From assembly GCA_013365325.1 (NCBI GenBank), contig JABVXV010000017.1, positions 310,001 to 374,000 of the forward strand: DNA of 64,000 bases, given 5' to 3'. This document shows, piece after piece, positions 37,501 through 50,546 of the stretch. The position numbers and the translations under genes were made by a program. Source of the DNA: Dipetalonema caudispina (Eukaryota; Nematoda; Chromadorea; Rhabditida; Onchocercidae). Positions within the stretch are counted from its first letter, which is position 1. The number at the start of each line of letters is the position of its first letter. A model generated the notes under the pieces. That model ran no database searches. It had not been told where the DNA came from and saw only the letters and a program-made list of their open reading frames with translations.

Positions 37501-38263
37501 GTGATGTTCTTGTAATCAACGAAAATTTTCTGCGCTGTCCCTAAGTTTTCCATGGCCTGATCAGTAGTTAGTTGGATCTGATTCCCTTTTACCAGTTCCA
37601 CTTCTGCACTAGCACCCTAAACAATAACAACTTGGAAATTTTCCATTTCTTTAATTTTGTGCACAGCTATTAATGCCATTCCTGTTATGCTCAAATCCAG
37701 CAAAAAAAGAAAAACAGACTCCTTCTAACAGACCGGTACGTATTTCTGGACCCTTTGTATCGAGGGCAATTGCAACCAATCGTGGCTCGCTGAAGCTGTG
37801 TGCTGCTGCGCGTACATTCGCTATGGTTTCCGCATGGTACTAAAATTAAAGGAAGTTGATAAAAGTATTTTTGTTAACTTGAATTCGAATTTCTATCTGC
37901 GTTACAATTTCAATTCTCGCTAATTAACAATTTGGCTCTGGCCATACTCCTTACTTCATACGACCCATGGCTGAAATTCATTCGGGCGATATTCATTCCG
38001 CTGATAATCATTTCCCGCAATTTCTCCACGCTTCGACATGCCGGTCCTAGAATCATTTGAAAGTTCAACACTTCATTTCAACACTTTCTTTTGAACACTT
38101 TCCATCAAATATGGCAATTTAACTATCAAACAATGATCCAAACTTACCAATAGTACAAATTATTCCAGTTTTCCGGATCAAATACGGCTGTTCGCGAATA
38201 TTTAATTTGCACAAATGTTCCAAATGTGTACTTTCTGGTAACGGTGCCAATTTCTGCTCTTGT
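34539..38263 (-). CDS. pyk: Pyruvate kinase, copy 1; first coding exon not located
   Basis: Converts phosphoenolpyruvate and ADP to pyruvate and ATP in the cytosol. Twelve exons agree in phase: 38263-38148, 38046-37955, 37839-37720, 37616-37430, 37012-36873, 36650-36520, 36371-36175, 35958-35852, 35622-35456, 35146-35028, 34937-34812 and 34582-34539 (about 515 codons). The first begins in phase 2, so a short 5' exon with the ATG lies upstream and was not found. Conserved motifs: [76 protein letters not shown] and a C-terminal [11 protein letters not shown]. The loop equivalent to human PKM2 432-437 reads TTTGRS, and Trp/Arg matching W482 and R489 are kept, so sugar-phosphate regulation is plausible. 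Confidence 0.93.
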
Positions 38264-41200
38264 CTACAAAATATATTTATGTGTGTTGCAAACAATGACA
38301 AGATTACTTAATGTTCAAAATTTTTTCTCAATGATTTTACCGGTAATACCATTTTTCCTGTGTATTAGTATCAAAAACAGCCTTTACAAACAGGTTGGCT
38401 CAGCAATTACTTAAAATCAGAATCCGTTTGAATCAAAAAAAAAAAAAAAAAAACTGGTGCTTTAAGTTCGATGGAATAATACATGTATGTAAGCAAAATT
38501 AAACGGTTAACAATTCAGTCAACTTAGCTACAAAGAAACTTACCTTAATGAAATATGTGTATTTGAAGAAATATCTTTTAACGAAACAAGAATTTAATAA
38601 CAGAAAAAAAATTGAAGTTAAAAAATTAGGGAAGTAGGAAAAAAGATTTCTAGTAATATCTGGTAGTGAGATTCGGAAAGTCCTATTCATTGGTATTTCA
38701 CAAATAGGACAAAATAGTCAATTTTCCCTAATGTTAAACTGAAATTTGATGTGTAGCAAAAGGAAAAAGCCTAACTTTCTTAGAAATCTGAAGATCGAAT
38801 AAATGTATAGCAATGGCTGCTATAGTAACTAATCTTATTAGTAAAATAAAACAGATTTTGATAAAATTAAAAATGAATTGTTTCTAGCAAGAGCTGATGA
38901 ATGGATGAAAGAACCCCGCAATAGCACACCAATTAAATTTAGTATTAATTGAATTTTATAGAATTCTACAGTCCTATTAGTTATTGACATGATATCATCT
39001 CGTATCATTTACTTCCATTACATAATGACAATAAGAGGAGATTAGCAAACTGTTAATTAATATGACTAACAAATAATCATTATGAAATGAACTAACGAGA
39101 TTGAATGATCGCAATCATTGCGACATTTTGACACAAGTTCTTTGTCGTTTTTGTTATACTGCGGTGGTCTCATATCTTAACCTTCTTTAGAGAATGAGGA
39201 ACTACAAAAAGAATGATGAATCATATCATTGAAACAGGCCAATCATTATTATCCTCTCCCTATCCTACCACATTTTCTTTGCCCTTCCACCCGATACGTC
39301 CGCTCAGCGCACACTACAAGCCATATAAAGAAGCGCAGCAACTCTCACTCACTGAGGGAGTCCTCTTTTTTTATGTCGAAATTATTCCACATTCAAATAG
39401 CTTCAACTATTACTCCACCTACTACCAGTTGGGAGGGAGAGTGTTGCGCAGACATCCATAGGAGGAATGAATTTCACCTGAATTTATTCAAATTCAATGT
39501 CTTTTGATCTTTGCTCTCCAAACTTCATTTATTTAGTGACATTCAGAATTTGATATTGCTATTTTCATGGTAACTTCACTAAGTCCTATCAGTGTTACCG
39601 CATTAGTTTTCACGAATCGTACTAGAACTTTATCACACTCTGATAAGATTAGATGAATAAAAACTAAAAATTTCTGTTTGTCAGATAGAAAAGTAAATAT
39701 CAGTTGTCATTTTTATTGCTCTCATTGCTGATCTTCAACTTTGCAGTATTTCTTTTCTTCCAAAAACTAAAATTATATATATATTTATGAGCACAGGAGG
39801 AGGAAGAAAGGAATGAGTCATAGTTATATGGTCTAAAAAAAGTGGATGCAAAATTTGAACTGAGATTGGTGTATGGTCTTTTGACATCGCTACTTTTTAT
39901 TTCGAAATATAAAATGTTTCTTCTGAATTTCTTCTCTTATCTATTCAAGTTGAATTGAAATGAAAATATTTTCCACTTATTGCCACTACCAGTAAATAAT
40001 GTAAACACATTTATAAATATACTAAGAATGAATTAAATTATAAACAAACTATTAGCCCTCAAATTCTCAATGTGTGCTCCTAGTTAAATTCAACTTTTAC
40101 ATTAACAAACTTCCAAATGTACGAAAGATTTTCAACAGGAATTTTGTAATTTTTTTTTTCGAAAATTTGCAATGTTACATGACTTACAAAAACTACCAGT
40201 TTAAGTATCTGAAAGGAATGTAAACTCTTTGGTATTCTATGTAATACAAGACTTGAAAGAGACAAGAAAAATGATATTACATTTCATTTCGCCGATTTTT
40301 CATGACATCATAATTATAAAATTGAATTCAATATGAATAATATAAATATTGGCAGCCAGTTTCAGTTGTAATATTAAGAGAGAATTAATGAAAAAGAATG
40401 AATATGAGGAAGTACAGGTTATATTGGAAATGAATAAAGAAATGAAGATAATGCATAACGAACCGAAAGTACACTCCGCTTTGCTCTTCATTGATGGTCA
40501 ACGGATGCCTGAGTTGTTGAACATTTTCAGTATTAAAATTCATATTCTGGACTTCGTCATTTCCTTCCTTCATTTTTTTATGATACTGTTCCTGGAAAAA
40601 GCACTCAGCAACCAATTTTCTATTTCCAAATGATTATTATGAAGCTACTGATTTTAACTTAGATCAACGTCAGCTGATTTGACTCGCCCTTCTTAATTGA
40701 ATTACATTAAATATTAATAATGGCATACTTTTTCACATTATAATCAATTTATCATTTTTAACATAACCCATCCTAGCAATAGAACTAGCAAATAGTGATA
40801 TCTTTAATCTTATCTCTCTCTACACTGCAAAGGAAATCGAATAGAATTAAAATGTAAAGTAATGTTTTTGTATGTTCATAGACTGTTAAAGAAGATAAAT
40901 CGTCCCGACTCTGATAATAGCTCGAAATTTTCAAAAAATTAATTCAGGTAATAAGATAAACTCTTGAATAGTACCCCAAAATGCGTGTAATTAGAACGAT
41001 ACGGCAGAATGAGTTTTACTTTTTTTACCCTAAAACAAAGTTAGCTTTAATTGTGAATTGATGGTTTGTTTCCTTTCTTTCCTCTTCATATGAAAAAAAG
41101 CAGACGGAAAACGACAAAAACAATTTTTGCTTTTTCATTTAAATTAATATTACCAAAGATGAATACCAAAAACCCATGAATTTGACAGTTTAATTATCCT

Positions 41201-41380
41201 AACTTTTAACATTTCAAACATACCTACCTTATCTTATTATCTCTATATTATTTCAAAAATTTTCAAACTGAAATATACGCCTCAACCCTTTTCTGCTGAA
41301 ACTCGTCTTTTGCCAAATACACAGTTCAATTTTCAATCTAATTTTTAATTGAAACAGTCGAAAATAACAATGTGTACAAA

Positions 41381-41422
41381 GGAGAAAGAGAACGAGAAAG
41401 AGAGAGAGAGGGAGAGAGAGGA
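41381..41422. repeat. Purine (GA)-rich microsatellite
   Basis: About 40 nt of GAGA/GAAA repeats on the plus strand. Confidence 0.85.
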
Positions 41423-42021
41423 ATGGAGCAGGTGAATTCAGATATCCATCGATACATATACAACGAGCAGCTGAGGATGCTGCACTTCCTTCCTTCCCAC
41501 TTTCCGACGACAAGCAACAAAAGTACAACGTTGTCTTCCTTCTTCCATGTTTCTTACAATATCTTCCCTCAAAGAAGGTCATCGCTATCTGCATTGCATT
41601 TGTCGTCTACCACATTAACTATCCCTCTCATACATCCAAATACCCGGGTAATTTCATGTTGTCCATAAATGATGCATTTTGAAAATCAAAAATATAATGT
41701 ATGCGTATTTCCTAAATGATTAAATCAATCAATAAATTATTGCCATTCTGGTAGGTAAATTATCTTTATCCTGCAACGACGATAATAATCAATCAAATGA
41801 TCATGCAATAATGAAAGGAAAAATATTGGTAAAATGAAAATGCTTTAAATTAAAAGTACAATAATATATTATTACAGATGTAAAATGATAAGGTAAACTT
41901 CTCATCTACCGTAGTTGCACCATATTTAATGCTTACTTAAATAATATTAAACTTAGACAAATTCTCAAATTTCGCTATAGAAGTGAAGATAAACATCATT
42001 ACTGCAAATTATTGCAAAAAT

Positions 42022-42060
42022 TGTGTGTGTGTGTGTGTGTATGTGTGTGTCTGTGTGTCT
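42022..42060. repeat. (TG)n microsatellite
   Basis: TG dinucleotide run with a few A and C interruptions. Confidence 0.9.
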
Positions 42061-43062
42061 GTATGAGAGTGTCCTTCTGTATGTTTGTCTGTCTATAAAT
42101 CGAATAAAGTAAATAAAAATTTACGATACGAAAAAAAAAAAAAAAGAAAAAAAGAAAATATTCCAATGAAACAGATAGACTAAGCATTGAGATTAGGCTA
42201 TATTTCAAGGCAGAACAATTCGTATCACTGAGAAACTAAACAAATGCCTCTTCAAATTTTAATCATTGTTAAGTGATAACTTAGCTCTCTGATCTGAGAC
42301 GATGAATTATCCCTTATCTTATCATTTGATCATTCCCGCAATCAACTCAACTTTTAATATCCATGCAATTGCTGTGTCTAATTTATAATCGCTCAAAATT
42401 TATTCAAAATTTTCATACGAATGAAGGATAATACCTTGCAAACAACTTGGCACTTAATGCTTTTCTCATTCAATAGAAAAACAATGAAATCGATCATTGA
42501 AAAAGTCTTTCTTTAAGCTACTTTGTAAGAAACAAAATTTTTTCAATGTTCATATTTAATAATTTGGATTTCAATAAATATTCACTGATTGACAAATGTT
42601 GCAAGCTATTCTCGCTCAAAAATTCATATAATTTGTGGTACAAAAAAAGAAGACATGATCGATATTCAACGATCACACAAACCCCTATGAAGACAAATGG
42701 GCTAAGAGATGAATACAACTCTCTATATGTTGCTAAAATTGAGAAAACAATCTTAAATTTGAATGAAAAGAGTGCTTAAAAAAGAGATAATTTTAAGCAG
42801 AAAAGTATGAATGTAAAAAGCAAAGATCTAAAACCCTATGAGTAGACTTTCAAGCGCATTTCACGTTGTTGCTTTTTTTTGACGCAATCAAATTTCTACA
42901 TTGCAAAAATTTTCACTCCTTTTTGAAAAATTCAAAGAATCTTTCCATTATTCATATTCGAAGAATAAAAAAAGTTGAAAGTTATTTGGTTTTAAAAACT
43001 TTATATAAGAAGCGTAGTGATAAGACATGGCGAGCTTAATATTATCGAATGTGACTTGGGGA

Positions 43063-44559
43063 CTAACAAGCTAAAGCATTAAACGAAGAATCAATGAAAT
43101 TTGATGACAACTGCTCCCAATAGTGATTTAATCCATCCTGCAATGACAAACAAATTCATTTATCTGATTTTCTTTTTTTTCTTGCTTTACTAATAATTTC
43201 TGCTTGTTTACCTTTGAAATTTTGTAAAATAGTTGCAAATTCAAAACAGTTCTTCGTCTTACATTACAGTATCTCACTATTGATTAACACTATTGCATGC
43301 TCAGGTATTTGGTAAAAATCGGAAGATTTATTAATTTCCGGAACATAGTATAAGCACAGAAATTTATCGCTCAAACAGTTTTAGTGCTATGTGTAAAGAG
43401 GTCAAATGGATTTTTAGGTAAATGATGGAATATGAATGTATAATGACAAATAAGAAAGAGCAATACTTGAAATATCTATTTTTCAGAATATTATAGATCT
43501 TTGAACATTTAATATACTATATATTGGAACTAACGCAAAATATGAAATAGTGAGTGGACAGCCTCTATTAGAGGTCAGTTAAAATTTAAAATAAAAAGTT
43601 GCGAGTCTCTAATATTTCAAATTCAAGCAGGCGAAATACTAACATGGCCAAAATTTGAAATACAAGGAACAAATAGAACAGATGTGGTATTTTATGCTAA
43701 GTTGGCCAGAGTATATTATTTTGTTTATGATCATTGCAGTGGCAATATCAAATGGACGTCTCAGTGCAATCCTATATTATAATTAAAGAATTAATTGATA
43801 AATAAGAAAGTGAGAAAAAAAAAAACTTTTAAGAGCATAGATACCATTAACAGCAAATTTGCAGTGACCATATCGATCACAGCTATTATTATTATTAATT
43901 TTCAGTTTTGATGATTATTACAGTGTTGAACAGATATTTACAGAGCCTTAGAGTAACGAAGTGCTAATCATAGTTGACAGCTGTAAAGAAATCGATCGGA
44001 GTCGGTGGTGAAAAATTAGCGGAACTGCACATTACCTATCAACTTACAATTAATGGATATATTTATTTGTTCAAGGAATAATGCCTAGCACACTAAAAAG
44101 TTAACAAAAATATCAAACAAAAAATAAGTTTAGAGTTCAGTAAAAGATTAATTCACGAAAAGACCTTGGCTGACAAAATTAGCCTAGCAATGACCTGCTT
44201 AACATAGAGGATATCAGTTTGGCATGATGTAGAAATATAAATCATTCAAATAAATGAAATGGAATTTTTCCTTTTTTTTTTTTTGGTAGAAGCTCGATAA
44301 CCTGCCATTCATCCTTCCTAATTCCTACTTTCCTTTTTATCGTCCAATTCCATACTAATTAAAAATTAATTCATAAGCCTTTAGACATTTCCTTGTCTTT
44401 AAACATTTCCCCAGGCATATTTATGGTTGTCAAGTGTTAGCATAAACAAAATAATGAAAGCCAAGAACTAACAAAGGAATTGGATAGTTCATCGAGTCGA
44501 AGAGCATGCGTGGCCTGAACAACCGTCTTCTCCAAACGCTGCGTCATTTTGCCAAAAAG
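43063..44559 (-). CDS. Unrecognised small protein or C-terminal part of a larger one
   Basis: Two exon-like blocks join in phase 0: 44559-44473 and 43137-43063. The first follows CTTTTTAG and contains an ATG at 44547; the second follows TTGCAG and ends in TAG. From that ATG the product is 49 residues: TQRLEKTVVQATHALRLDEL in exon 1, then NHYWEQLSSNFIDSSFN in exon 2. It looks helical and amphipathic. The 12 nt before the ATG are also open (LFGK), so exon 1 may instead be internal to a longer gene whose upstream exons I did not find. The donor is GTTAGT. I do not recognise the family. Confidence 0.4.
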
Positions 44560-47500
44560 CTAAAAAGAGAGAATAATATTGAATAAAGAACAGTAAGAAT
44601 AAAATGTGGGTAAGTGTTCAGTCCATATATTGGGACAAAAAAAAAAAAAGATGGGACAAGTTGGGAACCTTGGTTGATGAGATTTGTCCTAAAAAAAGAG
44701 ATTGGAAGCGTTTCGAGGAGTTAAAAAAATTAATTGAATTGTAATGTTTCCGTCAAACGAGCACTATAACAAGGAAAAAAATAGCCTTTAAAAAAGATTG
44801 CATGCCATATTTCAAGTAACGTAAAGTAGAAGTATTTCGACAGTAATTTAATAACTTAAATTTAATGAATTTTAGTCCTCTCAAATGGTTCATTTTCTTG
44901 GCTGCATTGGTCAATATCCGTAATAATTTGCTCATTCTTCCTTATCGATTTTTAAAAAAATTTATTTACTGCAATTTAACTGCTTAGGTAATTCTATTTC
45001 TGAATGGTAGGATAAGAAGGGTAAAATTTTGTTACTGTGTTTAATAAGTGATTGTAGACTGAAGTGCATTAAAAATTCCACTTCAGAAACAGTTTAAGAT
45101 TTTTTGAATTTTCAAATTAATTTGAAAAGGTTGAAACAAATTGCAACTAAACTGTGAAATAAATTGACAGTTGCTGAGCAAAAACCTTCGAACAAGATTG
45201 ACCTTGCGGAAATTAAAAATTTGGAAAAGAACTTGAAGATTGAAGCATTGCAAATCGTGAAATTAAATTGTACAATAAATGAATGATGGAAGATGAAAGA
45301 GTATGAAGAAACTAACCTTAGAAGGACAGAATAATAAATCATACAAGTCTCGATGAGATATCATTAATTAAAAATTAACGAAGTCTTCTCAAATGTCTTC
45401 CATTAGAAAATCAATTTTAATTAAGTTAATTGAACTACAGCCTAGTGAATATATTTCCTTTTTTCTATTCTTGCATATATAACAAGTTAGGATTAACCAA
45501 TCGCAATAGGTTAAATTTATGTTAAAAATATTTTGTTTTCAAGTTGTTTTTTCAGATAAAGCTACGTTTTACGAATTTTATTAAAAACTAAAACACTCAA
45601 ATATGACCTTTCTTTAGTATGAAAGATTGAACAAAGCATATGACATTAAAATGGTAAAAAGAAATGCTATAATTCAGTTCTGCAAAATTTGCAAAAACGG
45701 ATTGAAACGATGGTATAGAGAAATAATATCAGAAATTTCTTCATGCTTCCTCACTTTTCTGTTTAAATCCATTTAGTCTGCAGAAAAATGGTTTTAAAGG
45801 CACTCTTCAAAACGAACTGTAATCATTGTGTCAGATGAAATAAATCAATCTCCGGAAAAGTTATCCGAAAATGAGCAGAAAATTATTTGATACAATAACT
45901 TCAGTAGGCTCATAGGAAGCTGAACGCAAGATTTTTCATAAAAAAATGAATTTCGGGCTATTAAATTCCTCCTTTAAATTATTACGATCATTTCATAGTA
46001 ATTGATACAATAAAAAAATTCCAGTTATTTCCGGTAGATATCTATTTATGACAACATATTAGAAGAATGATCTGGGATATAAGAACTAATTTAATGGTCC
46101 CATCAGGTCAAAGGTTGTGAGAATGGACAAAAGACATACGTCGGACATTACTGTCTTTGCTTGTTTGCTCGAATAATCAATCCAATTCAGAGTAAAGTCT
46201 TCGACAGTCTTGAAAATTGTTTATTGCGTTCAAACAACTGAAACATTTAAATTGTATCGGAAATATTGAATTAATGGAAATAGATGGAATATCAGAAGAA
46301 AAAAAAATCGGTTAAAAGAGTAATTAGGAAAGAACAAAAATCTTCGTTACTTTCTACCTAAAATGATTTATTAGCATTCGCGTTCCATGCACTATCCTAA
46401 GATTAGAATGTGCAAAACACTTTAAGAGTAATACAGGTAGGAAATGTCTTCTTTCATAGGATGTGTCAAATGTTTGATTATGATTGATTACTGCACTAAA
46501 ATGTCATTACGGCAGCCTTTCAAAAATCACTATTAAACATAAAAAATATGTCAATTAACAGATTTGAAGGAAGGGAAAATTCATTAACACTTGCAATTTA
46601 TAAATTTAATAAGTTATTCATACAACATTACCTATTGATATGACTTGAAGATATTATATTATAACTCATAAATTTTATACTTGTTATTGTTTTCAACTTT
46701 GTTACAACAATATGATTTAGAACAAAGAAAGAGCATTTCATCATTTAAAACAGACTTATAGCAAATATGTAAATACTGGCCATAAATCTTCTCCACTTGT
46801 GGGAAAAAGAGTAGAAGTTGTGACATATTATTAGTAATCTGAAACTTTTATGGCTCGATAATATTTTCTATTCCCTAGGCTTCTTTCTTATGACATATAG
46901 CAATATGAGTATTGGTGTTTTGTGTTATTTTGAAGCTATCAAAAAGATTTTTTTGAAATTCCATTGTTTATTTATTATCAATGAAGAGAAGTAATCTTTT
47001 CTATTGCAAATAGGAGAGGGAGAGAAAGAGCGAAAGAGACAGTTTTTGCCCAAGTCTTAACAACTGTTATGAAGAATAACGTATTAGACAGAAGCTAAGT
47101 GTCCAAGAAGTTCACTCATTCTTATCGATTTAAACTAGACAAATGAGGCCAACTTTGTTTATACAAACATTTGATTCTTGCCTGAACTAACCAATTTACT
47201 CAATCTTCAGACTTTAGCTTATTATTGATTGATATAAATTCTCAAATTTGAGAGAAATCAAATAAATGTAGATGGATGTAAATGAAAAAAAGGGAAAAAT
47301 GTGCGTCTTTGTTCGGGTCGATTAGTTTATCTCTTTTTTGAGGATGAAGAAGTATGGGTGGCATTGTGCGATCGATAATAAACCAAATGAATTTGAGTAT
47401 CCTTTTTCATCGATCGGAGAGTTAGGCTGAATTTCGATGATACAGGGAACTATGTACCAAAGTCTAAAGGCAAACTTCTGGGATATATTACTTACGAGCC

Positions 47501-47613
47501 TAATTATTCCACTCTTAACAAACAGTCCAACAGCACAGCTTGAAGCTTATAACGTTATGGGAGTATGTCTTATTTCCTATATTTGTAATAGCTGTTAAAG
47601 TAAATTTGCTGCA
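44560..47613. other. Gene-poor AT-rich interval
   Basis: No clear exon. An open minus-strand stretch near 44935-44870 reads EQIITDIDQCSQENEPFER, but it meets a stop without a donor, so it is not annotated. Confidence 0.4.
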
Positions 47614-47894
47614 GATGTTGTCGTGCTTCTGTTTCCTAATCATCATCGATATTATGACATTTAGTGCAGAACGATGTTGGCGTGCTTCTGTTTCCTATGA
47701 TCATCGATATTATGACATTTAGTGCAGAACGATGTTGGTGTGCTTCTGTTTCCTAATCATCATCGATAATATGATATTTAGTGCAGAACGATGTTGGCGT
47801 GCTTCTGTTTCCTAATCATCATCGATAATATGATATTTAGTGCAGAACGATGTTGGTCTGCTTCTGTTTCCCAATGATCATCGATATTACGACG
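47614..47894. repeat. 59-bp minisatellite, about 4.8 copies
   Basis: Units start at 47614, 47673, 47731, 47790 and 47849 (58-59 bp apart). Each contains GTGCTTCTGTTTCC, a CATCGATA core and TTTAGTGCAGAACGATGTTG. Copies differ by a few substitutions; copies 3 and 4 share ATAATATGATATTTAG, while copies 1 and 2 have ATATTATGACATTTAG. Confidence 0.93.
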
Positions 47895-49480
47895 TACTAT
47901 AATGGCACCAATCCTCCTAAATCAAAATTTGAATTTTAGCAATATTTATTGGAAAAAAATTCTTTCACATTAAAGCCTTAATAAAATGCTTCTTAGCTGT
48001 CAGTTCACATACTGAACAGACAATAAAGAAATGTGAAGGAGTCAATAAAAGAACCATCTTGTCGTCTTTTTCGGAAATTTTTCGGATTTCAAATTGTTGA
48101 GAACATTCTGGTCAACTTATGTAAAGTTGATGAAAAACTGATGAAAGCAATTTTTCTATGTTGAAGAAATAAATTATTCAAAATAATTGACTGCTATTAC
48201 ATGCAAATCATTAATGGATACGAGAGAGGCACTTATGTCGTCCATGATGGCGTCTTTTTCGAACATATCTTCATATATCCAACGATGAGATGTCACTTTT
48301 TATAAGTCCCATGTAGTTTCGTCCAGGGACAAAATAATTCAAATGATACATTTTATGACACAATGAGAATTGATCAGTCTGAAGACGAGAAAACTGATCG
48401 ATAGGAAATGATTGGTTGCTTTCTGTTAAATAAGCCTAGTTAGCTTGCCAAATTCGATATAGGCTCGAATATATCTCATCTAACATTCTGCTCAAAAATC
48501 GGAGCAAAGTTTATGGATTAGTTTAGAGGTTCTGTTCACAGGTTGTCGTTATCTCTTTATCATAAGATGACTTCCAGCATTCGTTTCTCTTTTGTACAAC
48601 GTGATGGAATGCATCGTTAGAGCTTGAGCTTGATATTATTATGCTTTATCAAGTTAGCTAGCAGTCTGATTAATTTGTAAAAGTTGTTAGTTTAACTATT
48701 GCATCAAAAATTTCAAAAGTGCTGGTGAAAATTTCAGGATCAATTTAAATCTTCAACTTTTGAGTCAATATTTTCAAGCCATTAATCAATTTAGTTAATT
48801 TGTACTTTATCAAAGTGTTTACCCACTACTACAGTTTTGTTTACTCAGTCACAGCTGACGTGAATCACTGATTACAACGTGAAATGAGTGGCTGACAATA
48901 TTCTTCGACATTTCCATATAACATTTCAAAAATAGAAAAAAAAATTTCCTGAAATTCATCCCCAAAAAAATATCAAAATACTAAAAAAAATCAGTAAAAT
49001 CAAACCAAAATTTCCGAAGACTTATCTTTGTAATACTACAATCAACTATTTTTAATCAAAAAAATAATCCGAACAAAAAACAAGCAAAAAGAAATGCTAA
49101 AAACTTCATTCATACTTGAAACCAATAAAAAAACAAATAACTTACGCTACTTTTATGCCATCACGCTAAGGCTACCATTTAAAAAAAGATCATAGAGCAG
49201 AAGCAATTTAATAAACATTTAACTTTTTTTACAGTTCCAAAGCAAAATTAAAAAGAACAAAGAAAATTAAAAAAAATAAATCAACTAGTAAGAAATAATA
49301 AGCAACATAATTTATACAGACCATTGTCAAGTGGCAAAAGATTTCCTGGTTTAAGAATATTTGAAAGCTTTTGCATTCCCTTTATGTAAATTAACGGACT
49401 AAAAACAGTTTATGGCCAGAATAGACTAATATATGTCGGAAGGGTTGAGGTTGTACGGAAATCGATCTTTTTCTTGATAT
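47895..49480. other. Gene-poor interval with A-rich tracts
   Basis: No supported coding. From about 48930 to 49290 the plus strand is strongly A-rich. Confidence 0.4.
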
Positions 49481-49590
49481 TTTACCTATTATATCATAAA
49501 ACTTAGCTCGAGCATTAATATTCATTACGCTAACTGGTTCATCCAAAATAATCAGGTCAGGTTCTGCGATTAAGATTATGGCACTTATAT
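49481..49590 (-). pseudogene. Possible bacterial ABC-transporter ATPase fragment (ZnuC-like)
   Basis: About 35 codons on the minus strand include AEPDLIILDEP, a Walker B box, followed by VSVMNINARAKFYDII. The spacing and the FYDII ending resemble the region after Walker B in bacterial zinc-importer ATPases (ZnuC: LLVLDEPTQGVDVNG...ALYDLI). The D-loop Asp is lost. No Walker A, no signature LSGGQ and no splice sites are visible around it, so it looks like an isolated decayed piece. Filarial genomes are known to carry nuclear Wolbachia inserts, which is one possible source. Similarity was judged from memory only. Confidence 0.3.
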
Positions 49591-50546
49591 AGGTTATATT
49601 GGAAAAGTAATGCTATTATTTTTAGTGTTGTTTTTAAAATTATATTTTTCCTTCTAGTTGGCTTAAATTTGGGGAATCAATTTTTTTAAATTTAGTTTTT
49701 TTTTTTTCTTTTTGAAAAAAGAAGAACTAGTTTGGAATTTTTTAGTGCATTAAATTCAGTAAGTATTCAACTGCCAGCACAAATATTCTATGGTAGAAGT
49801 TTAATCATTAAAAGAATATTTGACGGATGACTTGTCTTTGCTTTCAAGTAAAAGATTGGAAAAAAGTTTGAAAAGAAAAATTGGATAGAAAAAGACAAAA
49901 AGTTACATTGTTGTCATTTTTCAGCTCATACCATCGTACATTTTGCAGAGTAGAAATCAATTTTTTTTTTTTTTTTAAAAAGACTACTTCCCTTTGATAT
50001 TGCTCTCTCCAAAAAGATCATATATAAAGTGTAGTAATGGAGAGAAGAATTCGTAACTTTTTTGCATGAAGATATTAAATATTTCATATGCATTGTTCAA
50101 GAAATATTTCACAACAATGTACAATTATAAACCCGTAAAAATGAAAGTAAGCAGAAAAGAAAATGAATTTCCAAACAAAAGAATGAATCCTTTCGGAATT
50201 CTGCGAAGGTATATTCAGAAAGAAATTTGGAATGAATAACTTAAACGTTAATTTTAAAATTTTCATCTTATTCAGAAAATATCGACAGAATTAACTGATG
50301 AAAATACAAATATTTAAAATTACAGATTGATAATCTTTCTTTCTTCCATTCAGTTCTATTTTAGCATGTCTTATTTTCACTCTTTCTAATGTCTTTCTCG
50401 GACTACCCTAATTTGAATTCTGTTATGCTATACTCATAGAAGTAACATTCCAGAGTAATTGAGAAAGTCTTTCAGTAATCTGATGGTTATAAGTGGTGCC
50501 ATTCATTACAAACAATGCTCACCCGAGAATTCTCGATGGGCACAAA
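49591..50546. other. Intergenic, AT-rich
   Basis: No supported exon; contains several poly-T and poly-A tracts and should hold the 3' UTR of the membrane protein gene at 50547. Confidence 0.45.

Larger units (their letters stand above)
38264..43062. other. Gene-poor interval upstream of pyruvate kinase copy 1
   Basis: Must contain the missing 5' exon and promoter of pyruvate kinase copy 1, which I could not place. A comparatively GC-rich patch at 39230-39450 with a TATA-like CATATAAAG near 39322 stands out. There are also a GA tract (41381-41422) and a TG tract (42022-42060). No other supported exons. Confidence 0.4.

Noticed and set aside
39213..39507. Two overlapping plus-strand frames in a GC-richer patch
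   Set aside because: No homology in either frame; may be regulatory, but nothing supports coding.
41253..41668. Open frames on both strands over the GA tract
   Set aside because: Low-complexity translation of the microsatellite and flanks.
44870..44950. Protein-like minus-strand stretch EQIITDIDQCSQENEPFER
   Set aside because: Runs into a stop without a donor and has no convincing acceptor.
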